Assembly (NCBI RefSeq): GCF_963678635.1
Contig: NC_087062.1
Span: 24,386,177 to 24,450,176 of the forward strand
DNA from: Symsagittifera roscoffensis
Lineage: Eukaryota; Xenacoelomorpha; Acoela; Convolutidae
Reading direction: 5' to 3'
Length of the DNA stretch: 64,000 nucleotides
The position numbers and the translations under genes are program-made. The notes below the pieces were generated by a model. That model had not been told where the DNA came from. It made no database searches and saw only the letters and a program-made list of their open reading frames with translations. Positions 33,056-46,934 of the stretch are shown here, in pieces. The first letter of the stretch is position 1, and each line of letters begins with the position of its first letter.

Positions 33056-34981
33056 AAAAACAAAGACTGCTTGTGCCCTGAATTTACTTTTAAATCCAGC
33101 TCGCTACAAATTTTGCTCTAGTTTTCCCAACTGCACTGGAAGTAATAACCGAGCACTGAATAATCCGAAAGCCCTTTAAGTTGCCCGCAGTAGTTTTTGG
33201 CTTTCAATTATCAAATTCAAAACCATCACCAAATAGGCAAATTCAATTTAAAATTGTTATTTTCTTATATAAAAACAAGTTATTTAGACGGATCAACTAG
33301 TTGGCCTCAATTCATATGGAATGATTTCGGAGCTACAAAATTTTTCTATATCAGGGCGAGGCCTTCAATGTTCCAACTGCACTCTAAGGCAAATTAAAAA
33401 GTTTTTTGGTCGAATAATTGACGAAATCATCGAAGGAGAAAAAACGTTCACTTTTTTCTTCATTTTATCCCCCACTAGTAAAATACAAAGATTGTGGTTC
33501 TATTCTATTTATTCTATCTTATTATCGCGCGTTAGTTATACCAAACTGACCAACGTAGCAAGCTTCAACAAACCCCTCTAACTTTACAAGAAATGGATTT
33601 TTTTCAGTTTTAGTACAGGACCAAAATATCTCTCAGGTGGTAAGAAATGCTCTCAAATGATGAAAAATGCTTCCCTCAAAAATGCTGACATAAGAAGTCG
33701 AAAATTGATTTAACTTGATTGTTTAATTCGATTGAATTAATAGTTGAAAGAGGTTATGAATTATCAGATTTATTTCACGAAAAAAAGTTTACAGTTTGTT
33801 GAATCAAATATTATCAATTAAGAAGAGTTCTACATTTTTTTTTAAAAATCAAAAACACTTTTCTTTTATTTGAGCCATTTTGAAGTATAAGGTTATTAAA
33901 AAAGCAAGGCTTATTTTCTTGAAGTTATTGATTTGACTTACGAAGAAAAAGAGGGAACATTTGTGCTCAAGATGGTTTTTTTGACAACTTTTGAGGTTTT
34001 AATTAGCAATTTTTTGACCGAACTGTTTGATACAACCTGAAAGATTATGATGATAAAGAAAGGCTCTAAAAACAAAAACTGTTACATCTGTTATTTTTAG
34101 TAGCAAAATTATAGATGTTTGACTTAGCGACTACTTTAATTTAAAATTTGATGGTTAACGAAAAAAAAATGTCGTCCTAATAAAAGTTTAGCAGCTAATA
34201 AAATCATTCAGAAATGAACTGAAGCTCGCAATTTGCTCTCAAAAGTAGGTTTAAATAAAAATAAACACTTTGTACTTTACATAATGGGTGGAATGATTTT
34301 TGCTAAGTTACAAATATAAAATTTCATCCTTAATATTCAAACTATTGAACAAATGACAGCTCAGATTTCAGTTTGAGTAATTTAATTCTAGTTCGACTAT
34401 TTATCCGATTTGGTACTGAAAAAAAAAACAGGAGATGGTCACGTTTGCATGATTTCCAATTTAAAGGCTAGCAGCAAATAATAGTTGTGATAAACTAAAC
34501 TACTCAAGCCGAATGCACTTGCAGCGTTACCAGTCAAAATTTGCTCAACTGCGAAATTTTTCAAATCGGTTTTTTTGTTGAGTTCTGGCTGGCATATATT
34601 ATCTGAAAACTGCGAATTGTTGAGAATTGTGTGAATAACGATTCCTGATAACGGTTACATCTTTTGAAGAAAATTTTCAGATAGTCCACACTCGTCTCGT
34701 TTTTAACAATTTAACAATCAATATTTTTGTTAAGTTAGAGGGAAGTCTTGTTTTCAATAGCTTTCCATATTTTTTTCTATCTAACAATCCATTCGTTTCA
34801 AACACTTGTCTTTTAACACACACAAACTAAAAATAGGTGAGCAATGATAAGAAAAACGTAATTTTTAATGTTTTTTTTTATATTTGTGGCCTTAAAGCAA
34901 GTTCTAAAAATGTTTTCTCGTTATAAATATGAAATTTGAGCTGCTTGCTTTTTCGTGACTGACCGCATCAGTCTGGATTTT

Positions 34982-35290
34982 TGTTCCAACTTTCGAAGAA
35001 AATAGCAGAATATATGTGATTGTGTGATTGGGGTGATTTTTTTCCTCCAGACAAATTTTCACTTTTTAATTAGCAATTTTAGACAATTTAAAAACGAAAA
35101 ATTCAATAAATATTTGAGATCATTTTAAAAACAAATTATTTGACTTGACCTGTTATCAATTTTTGTAAAATACTAGGGTTTAAAGATAGCTACTTTGGCC
35201 AATCTGGACCAACTAACACGCGATTTATACTCGTGCTAAACACCCGTCAGCGGAGTTTCAGTCCCTTTGAGAAATCGTTCCATAATGAAT
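34982..35290 (+). repeat. HINE-like repeat, partial forward copy
   Basis: Starts GTTCCAACTTTCGAAGAAA and has CAGACAAATTTTCACTTTT, ACACGCGATTTATACTCGTG and AAATCGTTCCATAATGAATT. The 3' part is decayed. AATCAGGGCATAGCC at 35590 may be its hairpin remnant. Confidence 0.65.
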
Positions 35291-37403
35291 TGCGACATGC
35301 TGTTTGGTCTATTTAAAACTTTTCTATATGCAAAAAAAATCACTTTGAACTTATCAAACAACAAAAAAAACTTAAAATTTTTCTCTCTCCCTTTCCTCCC
35401 TCCCCCATCTTTAAGAGCTTCATTTTTATGGCTTTTTGAGTTGTTTTAAAAAGTTAAGAATGAAGATCAAATATGTTTTACATGGCTTAAATGGGATAAA
35501 AAATTGTCTAAGAATTGCAGGTGGGACGAAAAGGAAAACGAGTTGAAGTCGAAATGCAGTCGAAACAATCAGGGCATAGCAGTCGAAACAATCAGGGCAT
35601 AGCCTTGAAAGGAACATTTTTGTTGAGATTTTCATGAATAGTTTGCTGGTTTTTTTTCTGAGCTGGAAGTTTCAACTTCCCGGCTATTTAATGGCAGTAG
35701 CTTCCTTATTAGAGCAACGCATTCACCGAGTTTTTATGGTACCTTATGGTTTTTACTTTGAAACACTTTAAAAAATTACGCTTTGATACAAAAAGCTTAC
35801 TACAATATTGATCGCCGCTGTGGACATTGAAATGCTTCCCATTCACTTTCAAAAGTTATAAAAGAGAAAATGTTGGTTTAGAAAAGTAATATTATTGCTT
35901 TTCAAAGTCAAAATGCGAACTTACCATTTTTGTACGGATTCAGATAAATCGGCTGGTAGTTTGTTAGGGTGAATCTGTCTCAGCAAACAAAAAAATGGGC
36001 GGGCAGCTCAACTTATTTAAAATTGACTGGAGCCAAAATACACATCATGTGGCAACCATGGACAACAGTGATGATAGAAACAACAAGCAATCTAAAAGAG
36101 GAAATTGTAAGGTGAATTTCAACTAGCACAGGTCCAGTTGTTTCAGCACATCCAGCAGAATTGCAATATCCAAAAAGGGCCGTTCTGTCGGTATGGCAAA
36201 GGGAAAAACAACTAATGAAGTCAGTAGGCAGGGGTTGAAATATTGTGGAAATAAGGAAGGACTGAAAAGCAGTGTGGTTTATTTCAGATATTCACTCAAA
36301 ATGTGTGGAACGGAAAAAAAGATTAAAGTGCCACCATTAGTCGAAAATTGAAGATGAGGGAAATTGAGGCTCGGCGACTGCAGGAGAGAATTTAGAATTT
36401 CCAGGATTGGGTAATTTTGGGATTATTTTTGACAAGTTACTAGTCTCTGTTGATGTTAAAAAGGAGACATTTAATGGAAGATGGAAATTAAAATGTCCAC
36501 CTACTAACAATCTAACCATGAAAAAACGGCCCAGAAACCGTGTTCTTTATTAAAATAAAGTAACCAATCAAATATGTCCCTTTTTTCAGAGAAGAAGGAA
36601 ACTTTTTCAGGTCACTGAGAATTGCCGCCGCAGCAAAACCAGATAGTTAGCTTGCTTTTAAACAAAAAATAACAAAGCAAATTGCATTAAAACACTTGGT
36701 TTGGTATCATATGTGTTTCAAATGAATCAATATTATTTACTTCCGTGCATATTGGGAATGAAAAATTGTGATAACAAAATTTTATTTTCAGTGTGATCTA
36801 TTTGGCATCGTTTTTCTTCCCGAGTAAAATAAATTCAGTTTTCACGCGGTGACTCTACCGGTAAAAACTGCCTCAACAAATATTGAATTTCTCTCTGAAC
36901 TAGAACTTCAATACTAATGGCAGCGAAATCTGTTTAAAATCAATTGCTTTTTCATTTTTTACAAACAAGTTTGCGCAAGGCAATAATCAAAATGAAAAAT
37001 AACAAGCCACATGAGAGGAATGCACGACTGCTTTCTTGTTGACGAAATCAAAAAATTAAATTTTCGAAAAAAATTACGTTCAAACAGATTGCTTGAAAGC
37101 TGATTATGAATTGAATGTAATTTACTGTGGATGCATGGAGCTAATCCTCCAATATATTGTTCTTAACACCTAAGGGAAAGATTAACACAACATATTAGTT
37201 GAATTAATGCTCGCAAAATTTCTTATGCTTAATAAAAATAGGCGAAACAACCATTTTTTTCCACGTCCTTCTAAGCCAATAGGAAAAATTGTAGTTTTGG
37301 TATTGGAAATTGTTTTTAAGATATTTGAGCTATCAATTTATTAGCCAATCAAGCATAATTTCTTCGATCTTGCACACTGGCAGTTTTGAAAAACTGGCTT
37401 ATG

Positions 37404-37941
37404 GTTCCGACTTTTGATACGAAAGTAACGGAATATTTGTGATCGGGGTGGGTTTTTCTTCAGACAAATTTTGACTTTATAACTAGCCATTTTTGACGGA
37501 ATTTTTTATATCAATCAAAAGGTATTGTTGTCCTGAGCTTAAATTTGAAAAGATATTTCACCTGTGATCATTTTTGGTAAAGTTATGAGGGTTTAAAGAT
37601 TGCCATTTTGGCCATTTTGACCAATTTGGGACAATTAACGCGCGTTATAATGCGCGCTATTAACGAGTAAGCGAAGAATTAATCCGTCTTATAAATCGTT
37701 CCAAATTGGTTGAAAGAAGCCTATTTTGCCATAATTTATTCGTTACAATAGCAAAATTTCTTCTTTTGTACTTTATCTGGCGTGTGGGTGGATGATTTCA
37801 TTTTTTTAGATTTCAAATTTTAGAATTTTTTTTTTTCATTTTATTGTATTACATTTAATTTTTTTAAAGTTATTACTGCTCCATAAACCTTAAAAGGCAG
37901 TCGGAATACTCAGGGCTTTGCCCTGATACGAGCACTCTTTT
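37404..37941 (+). repeat. HINE-like repeat, full-length forward copy
   Basis: Starts GTTCCGACTTTTGATACGAA and has central AACGCGCGTTATAATGCGCG. It ends with the intact hairpin CAGGGCTTTGCCCTG, then ATACGAGCACTC. It faces a reverse copy starting at 38288, so the two 3' ends point at each other across about 350 bp. Confidence 0.88.
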
Positions 37942-38287
37942 TAATTTTGAAAAATCACAGATTTGCTGTGGTCGATCCAATTTTTAAATAGTACAAAAAA
38001 AAAATTTGTTTTAAAAGTAACGATATTACTAAGCTATTAAATATTATAAAAATGTTTAAAAAGTCTCAAAAAATAGAACATCTGATAAATTGAACCAATA
38101 AATATCTAGAAATAATCCAAAAAAGTTAAAGGCCCCTTCTCGCTTTCGTGTAGTTTTTAGTAATTAAAGACAAAAATGAAAGTTTCTGTCGAAGTTAATT
38201 TTTCCAAAAACGAAAGAATCAAAGCTGCTCTTATCAGGACAAGAACTAATTGTTCAAACTGCTCATGTACTTTATTTTATATAGTTT

Positions 38288-38650
38288 AACAAGACTGCTC
38301 GTATCAGAGCAAACCCATGAATGTTCCGACTGCCTTCTAATGTTATGGAGCAGCTTGTTTTCTAAGAATTGATGAAATTTTCTTTGATTTTTTTTCTAAT
38401 TTTTGCAATTTATATGATAATCATCCCCCCACATGCCGTATTAAGTAAGACTGATAGATTTTGCTCCAAATAAAGTGGCAGTTATGACATTGAGCCTGCT
38501 TGAACAGATTTGGAACTAGTTCTAAAACAGAATAAATTTCTAAGACGGAAATATATCGCGCGTTAATTGTCCCAAATTGGCAATATTAGCAATCTTTAAA
38601 GCAGCATAACTTTACAAAAAACAATCACAGGTGAAATTTTTGTTTTGCTT
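38288..38650 (-). repeat. HINE-like repeat, reverse copy lacking its 5' end
   Basis: Begins (plus strand) AACAAGACTGCTCGTATCAG and GTTCCGACTGCCTTC. It has TATCGCGCGTTAATTGTCCC and stops within the ACAATCACAGGTGAAA block, so roughly the last 130 bp of the family consensus is missing. Confidence 0.8.
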
Positions 38651-38751
38651 TTAATTGAGCTTGCTTTTATTTTGAATTGTAGCTTCTATTGTTTATTTTG
38701 GATCAATTAAGGTGAACAATATTTCCTAGTACACAAATCATAAGCTTTTTT

Positions 38752-38842
38752 ATCAACAACAACAACAACAACAACAACAACCACAAAACAACAACAGCAC
38801 CAAAAACAACAACAGCACCAAAAACAGCAACAAGAAGAAAAA
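38752..38842 (+). repeat. (CAA)n microsatellite
   Basis: An ACAACAACA array decays into ACAACAACAGCACCAAAA repeats. It lies just beyond the truncated repeat copy. No coding frame is supported. Confidence 0.85.
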
Positions 38843-38944
38843 TTTTTTTTTCCGTATCACGGGGGAAATTTTGAATCATTTATTGACTTTTCACCTTATA
38901 TAATTTTTGCCAGAAAATAATCCTCCCACACGCAATTAACCCTT

Positions 38945-39310
38945 TTAACCCTTTGAGTCTAATTTTTCAGCCAGTTTAAATTGCTGCCTACGCTAAGCAT
39001 AAAAAGAAAAAAGCGCTTTTTATATGTCCTATATTTACCGTTTTGGCCTTTTTATCTCAAAAAATTGTGCCACAAAAGTAGCAGGTGAACTCTTTTTTTT
39101 TCCATCTCAGGTCAATAAATGGCCTGTGTTTTGAAAATTTTGCCTGCGGCGCAGAAAACTTGACCAAATCGAGGTCTTTTAAATGCTTTGGGAGATCTCG
39201 GAAAATGAATTTGCTCGACCTAAAAAAAGATCGACAAAATTTATGAAATTTTTTTGAAAATCCGCCCACTCCCCACTCCCCCCGAGAAAATACAAGATTC
39301 GCCCCTGGTA
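38945..39310. repeat. DNA-transposon-like repeat, family 2
   Basis: Shares TTTGCCTGCGGCGCA followed by TTGAMCAAA and a GATMKCKSRGAAAAT block with 52325-52625. Its right end, AAGATTCGCCCCTGG, reversed reads CCAGGGGCGAATCTT, resembling the CAGnGGCGGATnT ends common in non-autonomous cut-and-paste elements. There is no transposase frame. Confidence 0.5.
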
Positions 39311-40611
39311 CTTGTGAAAATTATTTGAACGTGCGACTGAACTTTCTCTGGACAACAGTTGTTTCAGTGGCTCTCACTAAAAATTCGAAATCTGACTCGA
39401 GTACTTTGCACTATTTCTATCAAATAAGTTTACTCTCAAACAGTCAAAAACTTACTCTGTAATTGATGATTATATATTCATCAATTCAATGCAAATAGTC
39501 TATGATCAGTTTCTAGGTGTACAGTTTTCAAGTGTTAATTGAGAGTGCATTTTTTTAAAAGAAAAAACACGGTTACTGACATTTAATTATTTAATTAACA
39601 AAAACTATTTGATTAAAGTTATATCAAAAACTTCATTGACAGACAAAAATTTTCTGATTTTTGTCCGGACGAAAAATTGCGTTTTTCTAAAATAAAAAAA
39701 GATAAGTAGAGTAGTTCAAAACTTTTGATGCAATTGAAGCAATTTTTTGCTGGACTAAATGTAATCGGATTGGTATTTTCTGAAACAGACTTCAGTATTT
39801 CAACAAAATGTTTCAGCTAGTTTCTATGTTAACTTAAGCTGGACTGAAAATTCAAATTGGCCCTTCTAAACTATCCAAATTCCCATTTTTTTATGAACGC
39901 GTATAGCATTTTTTGAATTAATTTGGCTTAAAATTAAATGAAAATGAAATAAGGCAAAGTAAAAAAGTCTAAAACTAATTTAATAAGCGCAAAAAAATTC
40001 TTGTTGCTCGACATTGCGTGTTGGAGTAAGCTTTCATAAAATATTCTCATTTATTTTCATAAAACAGCTAAAATTTAAAATTGTTCAAAAAATTTTTCTA
40101 GTTTTAAATACGCGGAATTACCTCTGAAAAACTTATAACGGCGTCTCTTCGTTTTGTTGCTAACAAAGTCCCAATGCACTGAATCTGCGCAAAATGTTTA
40201 TCATTTTGTTGGTGTTTTTGCGAAATTAATCAAAGTTTCTGCTAACTGAAAAAACCAAAATCATATCAAAAATCTTCTCGTTTCATAACAAAAATTAATA
40301 GTTAAATTAAAAACTCTGTTTAGTTAAGTAAAAAGTGACAGCAGTCATATCTGGGAACATATCAATGTGGACAAGTGGTTTTCTAACTTAAAAAAGATTG
40401 CTCAAATCAGGAGGAAGCCTTGAATGTTCTGACTGCGTTTTTATATTCTATGGAGTAATTTAAATTGAAATAAGTGATAAAAAAAAACAACTGAAAAAAT
40501 TTCAACATTTTTTGATGTTTTTTTTTGAAAATCATATACCCATACGCCATTTAAAATAGAACGTGATAAGTTTTGCATATAGCAAAGAATTAAAAAATTT
40601 AAAGAGCATGC

Positions 40612-40665
40612 CTCAATCCAATGTCGAGTTTGGGGCAATCCAATGTCGAGTTTGAGTCAATCCAA
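40612..40665 (+). repeat. Short tandem duplication
   Basis: CAATCCAATGTCGAGTTTG occurs twice 26 bp apart, followed by a third partial GTCAATCCAAAATTC. Local slippage-type duplication. Confidence 0.6.
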
Positions 40666-41114
40666 AATTCAGAACAAAATTACCTGGACTGTCCGCAAAT
40701 TATTCTGCTCAGTTTTTCTTGATAATTTTTTTTTTTGGTTAAAATAAAGAATGTGTGATCCATCTATGTTTTTAAATTTTGTTACCCAGAGTTCAAAATA
40801 CGTTGCTGTACAAATACCAGCACTTTTCTCAAGGTTTAACTGTTTAAACTTTATACTTTGTTTTCTACTTGTTTTATACTTTGAAATTATTATTTTCATG
40901 TATTTCTATACCTTTATTTGGTACAAATTTAAACATTTCTTTTTTGGATACAAATTTAATTTTGTTTGGAGAGAATTCCTAGCTAGACACTTCCAAGCTA
41001 GACTGTTGAAAACAACTAGAGCATAAAAACGGACACAAATGCCAGTTGAAGCTCTCTTAGTTTAAAAGGAAGTTCATGAGACCTGTTGGCTTGTCTCAAT
41101 TTTGTATGATGTTA

Positions 41115-41634
41115 AACAAGACTGCTCGTATCAGGGCGAGGACCTGAATAATCCTACTGCCTTTTGAGGTCTATTGAAGAGTAATAACATGAAAAATCAA
41201 ATGTTAAAAAATAAAATATATAGTTTTTTTAATTTGGGATGTTTGCGAAAATCATCCCCCAACGCACAATGTATATCACAAAGTGATAGATTCCGCTCCT
41301 AGTAATAAATCAATTGTGGCAAATTAGCTTCCTTTAACCGGTTTGGAACGACTTTATAGACGGATTAAACCTCGCTTATGCGTTAATAGCGCGAAATTTA
41401 TCGCGCGTTAATTGTCCCAAATTGTTCATAATGGCAATTTTTATACCCCCATAACTTTATAAAAACTGATCACAAGTAAAATAATTTATCAAATTTAAGT
41501 TCAGGACGACACTACTTTTTGAAAGATAAAAAAATCCCGTCAAAAATGGCTAGTTAAAAAATCGAATTTTGTCTGAAGAAAAAACCCACCCCGAGCTTAA
41601 AAGTTCCGTTACTTTCGTTACGAAAGTCGAAACA
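41115..41634 (-). repeat. HINE-like repeat, full-length reverse copy
   Basis: Starts (plus strand) AACAAGACTGCTCGTATCAG. It keeps GCGTTAATAGCGCGAAATTT and ATCGCGCGTTAATTGTCCC, and ends TTTCGTTACGAAAGTCGAAA. The terminal CTTTCGTTACGAAAG palindrome is intact. Confidence 0.88.
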
Positions 41635-42406
41635 TTGAGAGCAAGTTAAATCGACAAACTGGAAGACTTCAGACTTACGCGTTGAGCTTTGTAGGTAAAC
41701 GCAAACTAGAAAAAATTTGGCGAAAATCATATCCAGTGAATTGAAAACCAGAAACTAGGTTTAAATGATAGCCAGCAAGTTTCAAGCAGATACCAAGAGC
41801 CACTTCTCCTATTGGTAACTGAACGGTTGAAAAAGAAGCTGCTGTAATAATCTGATCTATTTAATCAAAAGTTAAATTTTTATAAAAGTTTATAAAAGTT
41901 GCAAAGTTTTATAAAAGACTAATGGAAGGTTATTATTTTACAATGAGGTAATGAAATAGAATTTTTTAAACATTACGAAACTCAGCTATGGTCAAAGGCC
42001 AGGCAAGGCGAGTCTAAAAAGTTCAAGACAGTGCACAAAGGCTTATTTACAGACAGTGCGCAACGGAATTTAGCTTTGAAAGTTCAAGAATCTTGCACCA
42101 CTCAAAACTCTATTAAACTTATAGGAAGTTGATAATGAAACGGTGAACACAGCCTTTTTTTGTAAAACTTTGATTTTTTTTTTTGTAATTTTTTAAATAA
42201 GTTTTTGTTAATTTTGAAGAAAACGTAGAAAAAAATTCTGCTTGCTGCGACTTTTACAATATTCGAAACAAATTTGCACAGAAAAAAAAACACAAAAGTT
42301 TGCTCGCGCTAGCAAAAGTTCTTTTTGAAGATGCTAGATCGATATTTAAAAATTCATATTCGCAAACAATTTATGAGTGACAAATTATGTTGGCAGTCCC
42401 AAATGA

Positions 42407-42878
42407 AACAAGACTGCTTGACTCAGGGCGAAGCTTTTAATGATCCGACTGCATTTTAAGGTCTATGAAGCAGTGTTCGCTTTCAGAAAACGGGTGGCAT
42501 TTAAAAAGAAATGAAAAAATGCAATTTTTTGAAGTTCATCCCCCGACACGCTGCTTATAATACAACGTGACATAGCTTAAAGTACAAGAAACAAAAAAAT
42601 AGATAAAATAGCGCGCCTTAATTTAATCTGGAACGATTTTTAACACAGATTAAATTTCAACTTAGGCGCCAAAAGCACCAATTATATTGCGCGTTAAGTG
42701 TTTCAAATCGTCCAAATTGGCAATCTTTAACCCCCCATAAATTGTCGAAAAAACAATTTTTTGAATGATAAAAAAAAGTTCTGTAAAAAAAACTAGTTTA
42801 GAAGTCAAAAATTGTCTGGAGAAAAAACCACCCCGAGCACAAAATTTCCATCATTTTCTTTGAAAGTAGTCGAAGCAA
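42407..42878 (-). repeat. HINE-like repeat, reverse copy
   Basis: Plus-strand start AACAAGACTGCTTGACTCAG and GATCCGACTGCATTTTAAGG, end GAGCACAAAATTTCC and GAAAGTAGTCGAAGCAA. Diverged in the middle (ATTGCGCGTTAAGTG). Confidence 0.75.
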
Positions 42879-42934
42879 TGAAGCAAACTAGTTGTTAATA
42901 TTTCGGTTCAAATTTTTGCTGAATTTTTGATGAA

Positions 42935-43175
42935 ATTAGTTCAAAAAAAGGAGAGAATATTTGAGCTCGGCTTGTTTTTTTCCACACAAGTTTCATTTTT
43001 ATATCTAGCAATTTTTGACGAGCTATTTTCAAATATCAGTCATTCGAAAGGTATCATTGTCGTGGGCTCAAGTATAAAAAATCAGTTTTTTTATCAAGTT
43101 ATGAGGGCTTGGAGACTTCCATTTTGGCCTACTTGGGGCAGGTAACGCGCGATATAATCGTGCTATCAACCACAG
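42935..43175 (+). repeat. HINE-like repeat, truncated forward copy
   Basis: Contains GAGAATATTTGAGCTCGG, the ATTTTTGACG block and GTAACGCGCGATATAATCG. It stops at about 43175, close to the foldback element. It is head-to-head with the reverse copy at 42407-42878. Confidence 0.7.
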
Positions 43176-43267
43176 TGCTGATTTAAATTAACCGGACAAA
43201 GCGAACAGAAGTTGAAATTTTGAACGCTGTTTTTTCTAACTCGGTTAAAGTAAGACAAAAAATATGA

Positions 43268-43786
43268 AGGGAACAAAAGTTGGTTAGAAATGCACCAGAC
43301 TTAATATTGCGCATTTCTTCCTTGAAATTTTTAACCATAATTTTACCTCAAAAATGGGTCATTCTGTTTTTTTAATTAGTAAAGGATTACTTGAAACTAC
43401 CAAATTACTTGATAAAAAATATACAAAAGAAGCCTCCTACACAGCTCAACAAAACTTTTGAAGGGTTAAGCTTCCAAAAATCTGTATAAGAGAATATAGT
43501 TCTGGTTGATAAAATAAAAAGTTCATTTCTATTCAATGAAATCAAAGTCCTTGGCCAAAAATTTTCAATTATTTTACGGAAATTTTTGGAAGGTTTACCA
43601 TTCTTGAATTATAATGAGCTGTGTAAGAGGCTAATTTTGATATATATTTTTTATCAGTTAATTTGGCTGTTTCAAAGGGATTCTTGATTTATTAAAAAAG
43701 CTAGAATGAACCGTTTTTTGGGGCGAAGTTTTGGCTGAAAATTTTGGAAAAATGTACTATATTAATTATGGTAACTTTTGTTCTCC
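43268..43786. repeat. 519-bp foldback element
   Basis: The left arm (43268 to about 43494) and the right arm (about 43570-43786) are imperfect reverse complements. Shared blocks include GGGAACAAAAGTT / AACTTTTGTTCTCC, CTGATAAAAAATATA-type, GCCTCYTACACAGCTC / GAGCTGTGTAAGAGGC and CTTCCAAAAAT / ATTTTTGGAAG. The arms are about 220 bp with a spacer of about 75 bp. No coding capacity. It resembles a foldback transposon or MITE whose transcript would form a long double strand. Confidence 0.8.
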
Positions 43787-43934
43787 GCATTGCTTGTCTA
43801 ATATTCACCAACACTGGAAAAAAAATGCTTTTCAACGTGTGTAGATGATTTTCAAAAAGTCTCTTTTTTAATTTTCAAGATATATTTTTGAAAACTTCAT
43901 CCATTGTTTTAAAATGAAATCTACTCCCCCGACC

Positions 43935-43996
43935 TTGAAAGACAGTCGAACATTCGGAACATTCAGTGCTTTGCCCTGATACGAGCAGTCTTGTGT
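43935..43996 (+). repeat. HINE-like 3' end fragment
   Basis: GACAGTCGAACATTCGGAAC, CAGTGCTTTGCCCTGATACG, then AGCAGTCTTGTG. A 3' end without a recognisable body. Confidence 0.65.
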
Positions 43997-46934
43997 GTGA
44001 TATACTTATTGGGTAACTTCAACAACTGTTTGTGGTATTACGTGAAAGCTCCTTTTGGTCAAGTATTTGAATACTTTCAACTATCCCTATAAACTGCATA
44101 TTTCGGAATATTTTTTATTTGTGTACAGATTTGTTCATAGCCGTTTATCGAAATTAGTGTAACCAATATGTCTTCATTGGACTTTCATGCCTTCTCGCTC
44201 GTGAAGTTCCTGTTTACGACAGATACTTATGTGTTTTAAAATAATTGTTCATTACATGATCAGTTACAAGGATATTTTGCAAGGATAGTAAGTCGTTTCC
44301 ACTGCTGTTGGACAAAAAAATGGTGTTTTTTTGGGAAAAATTTTCTCAAACTTTGTTTCAAGTAGTTTTGATATCGATGTTCATAGATCGCCTGCAATAA
44401 TTTTCATGTCATTAGATTTTTTACGACATAGTTTTCACTTTATTACTTTATTTGAAAATTTTAGAAATTATTAGACAAAGGCTTCTGCATGCTTGTAGGC
44501 TTTCTTAAGACATTTTTTGATGGCTTACAAGATGTTTTAAATCAATTTCATAATTTGTTTTCTTTACTTTTCGTGTGTTTGCGGTATCTTAGCGTATTTA
44601 GTTAGCGTAAAGTTAGGGTGTTTAGAATTAGTTTGCACAGGATTCTTATACGATTTCGAATGAATACGTTCAAAGCTTCACAAAAGCTAATTTGCAGGAA
44701 ACTAGGGCCTGAACCCTAAATATACATTTAGTGTCCGCTATAATAACTGATCACAAGAAAACACGGACTCTCCCTGCTCCTAAACTTAGGGGGCCGAGAG
44801 TTTCGTCACAAAACTAAAAAGTACAGAAACCCAAGAACCATCAGAAACAAAATAATTACTTACCTCGGGACTTCTGAGATGAAAAATTCACCAAATTTAA
44901 AGTTGTCTCACTTCTAATGTCGAAGATTCACTGACATTAGGGCAAAAAATTTACTTTTTCGGAAGCATTAGTTGGATGAATACTATGTTTCTTCTTCAAA
45001 GAAATGGCAGAAAAGGATTAGCCCTTATGCCTATTTGCGTTTTCAATAAATTTTCCACCCGAGAGGTTTTACGGTTATTCTCCCGAGGCCTACTCAGGGT
45101 TGATGGAAGCGGCACTTAACAAAAGTAATACAAAAGTAAGACAATAGGCCAGTAATGTTTCTTTTTATCCTAAGTAAATCACTACTGATGGTAAGTTAGG
45201 AAAATTCGGCACTACTAAAAGAGAACATTTTGAATACGCTGAAATAAAAATGACAGAAAAACGCACTGGCCCAGATTATATTTTACATATACTTTTTTAA
45301 AACATTTATTAGTCTTAGAATGGTTGCATTTAAATATAGGGCATAATTTTGAATGCTGTCGATTTGCCATCTTCATGGGTTGTCAACAAAATTACCATAT
45401 ACCTGATTTATTCAGTCACAAGCAGATGATGAATTAAAAATGCAGCAATTTTATAGCAGAGTTACCTTCCAAATGAAAAGTTTTAAATGGTAGAAAACTG
45501 CAAAAATAATCAAAAACTCACATGCAAAAAAAACACAAAAACATCCAACACTGATGTACATCCAGCTCGCAAATTACAAAGTTTCGAAATAACTTGGTCC
45601 GAAACAAATTTTGTTCAAGCTTTTTATTTTCAATTATTTGCTGACTTTTTCATAATGACTCATGGATTGTGAGTTCAATGCATATTATGTTGCTGATTGG
45701 GAAAAAATAAGTACCACGTCATACAGTCCCAAGACCCCTAAGACCCCATGACAAAAAATACCATGTAACAAAAAATCTACCATGCTATAAAGTCCCGAGT
45801 TAATGAAGAAAAACTTCCGCATTTACCCTTTAAAGACCTCATTTTATCAGTGCATATTTCAACAAAGTTTGATCAAAAAAGTCTGACCAAGTTGATGAAA
45901 AAAAATTATCACTAAGTTCATTAGAGTTGATTCGGCAAAGTTTAATTTAGTTGGGAAATTTTGAAGCTCATTTGAAGTCTGCTCATAAGATATGAGTGGG
46001 TTTGAAAAGCGAAAGGATGCTCAAGATCATTGAACTACAAAATTCATGAGAACTATTCAATTACTCCTTTTTATCAGCTATATTATCATCGTTTTTTGAT
46101 CTTTTATTGACGGTATTTTTTTGATCGATTAACCGTTCCCATTTGAAATTCTTTCAGCATTTTTGCAGAGATACAAGGATTATTTTATGAAACAAGGAAT
46201 TTTTTGACGTTGGCGTTTTTTGTCATGACGAATTTTTTGCAATGAAATCTTATTGAATAGGATGTTTAGACAAGTAATTTTTTGTCAAGTAATGATTATG
46301 ATGGCTCATCAAAACTTGTTTTTACATAATTTAAAGAAAAATCAATTTCACCAATTAACAAAAACAATAAAATGGTATTTGCTGTCGGAAAACGTTTTTG
46401 TTTAGAGAATAGATGAAAAAAAAATAAAAAATTTTTTCAAATAATTTTTCTCCTCAATAATTTTTTAATGTTCACTTCTCGCGCAACTTCAAACACGAAT
46501 CGTTACAATTAGCGCCACCCGGCGCATGACTGTTCTCTTTCTAAGGCGTTCTTGTACGGAATTTTGTCGTATCTGATAAAAGAAAAGTACAGACATTTCG
46601 AAAACAGCAAAAAGTTGCGTCGTAATAATAATTTTTGTTCAGATATGTGATCACCATGACAAAAATTCAGACCTGAAAGTAGAAAACAGATGGAAAATGA
46701 ATTTAAAAATTTCAATTTGTTTTAAAACCACTAATCGGGCAATTTCAAACGCAAACCGATGCGTCGCACGGTTCATGAATTTTTGGTTTCTACAACATTT
46801 TCGTTCGGAAATTTATAGTAACTGGTAGAATCAAATTTTCGAACGCCTCAAGAATTGCGTCGTAATTTATTACTTTTCATATTTGAAAATAACATGAAAC
46901 AACGTAGACCTGTTATTAGATACGAAAAAAACTC

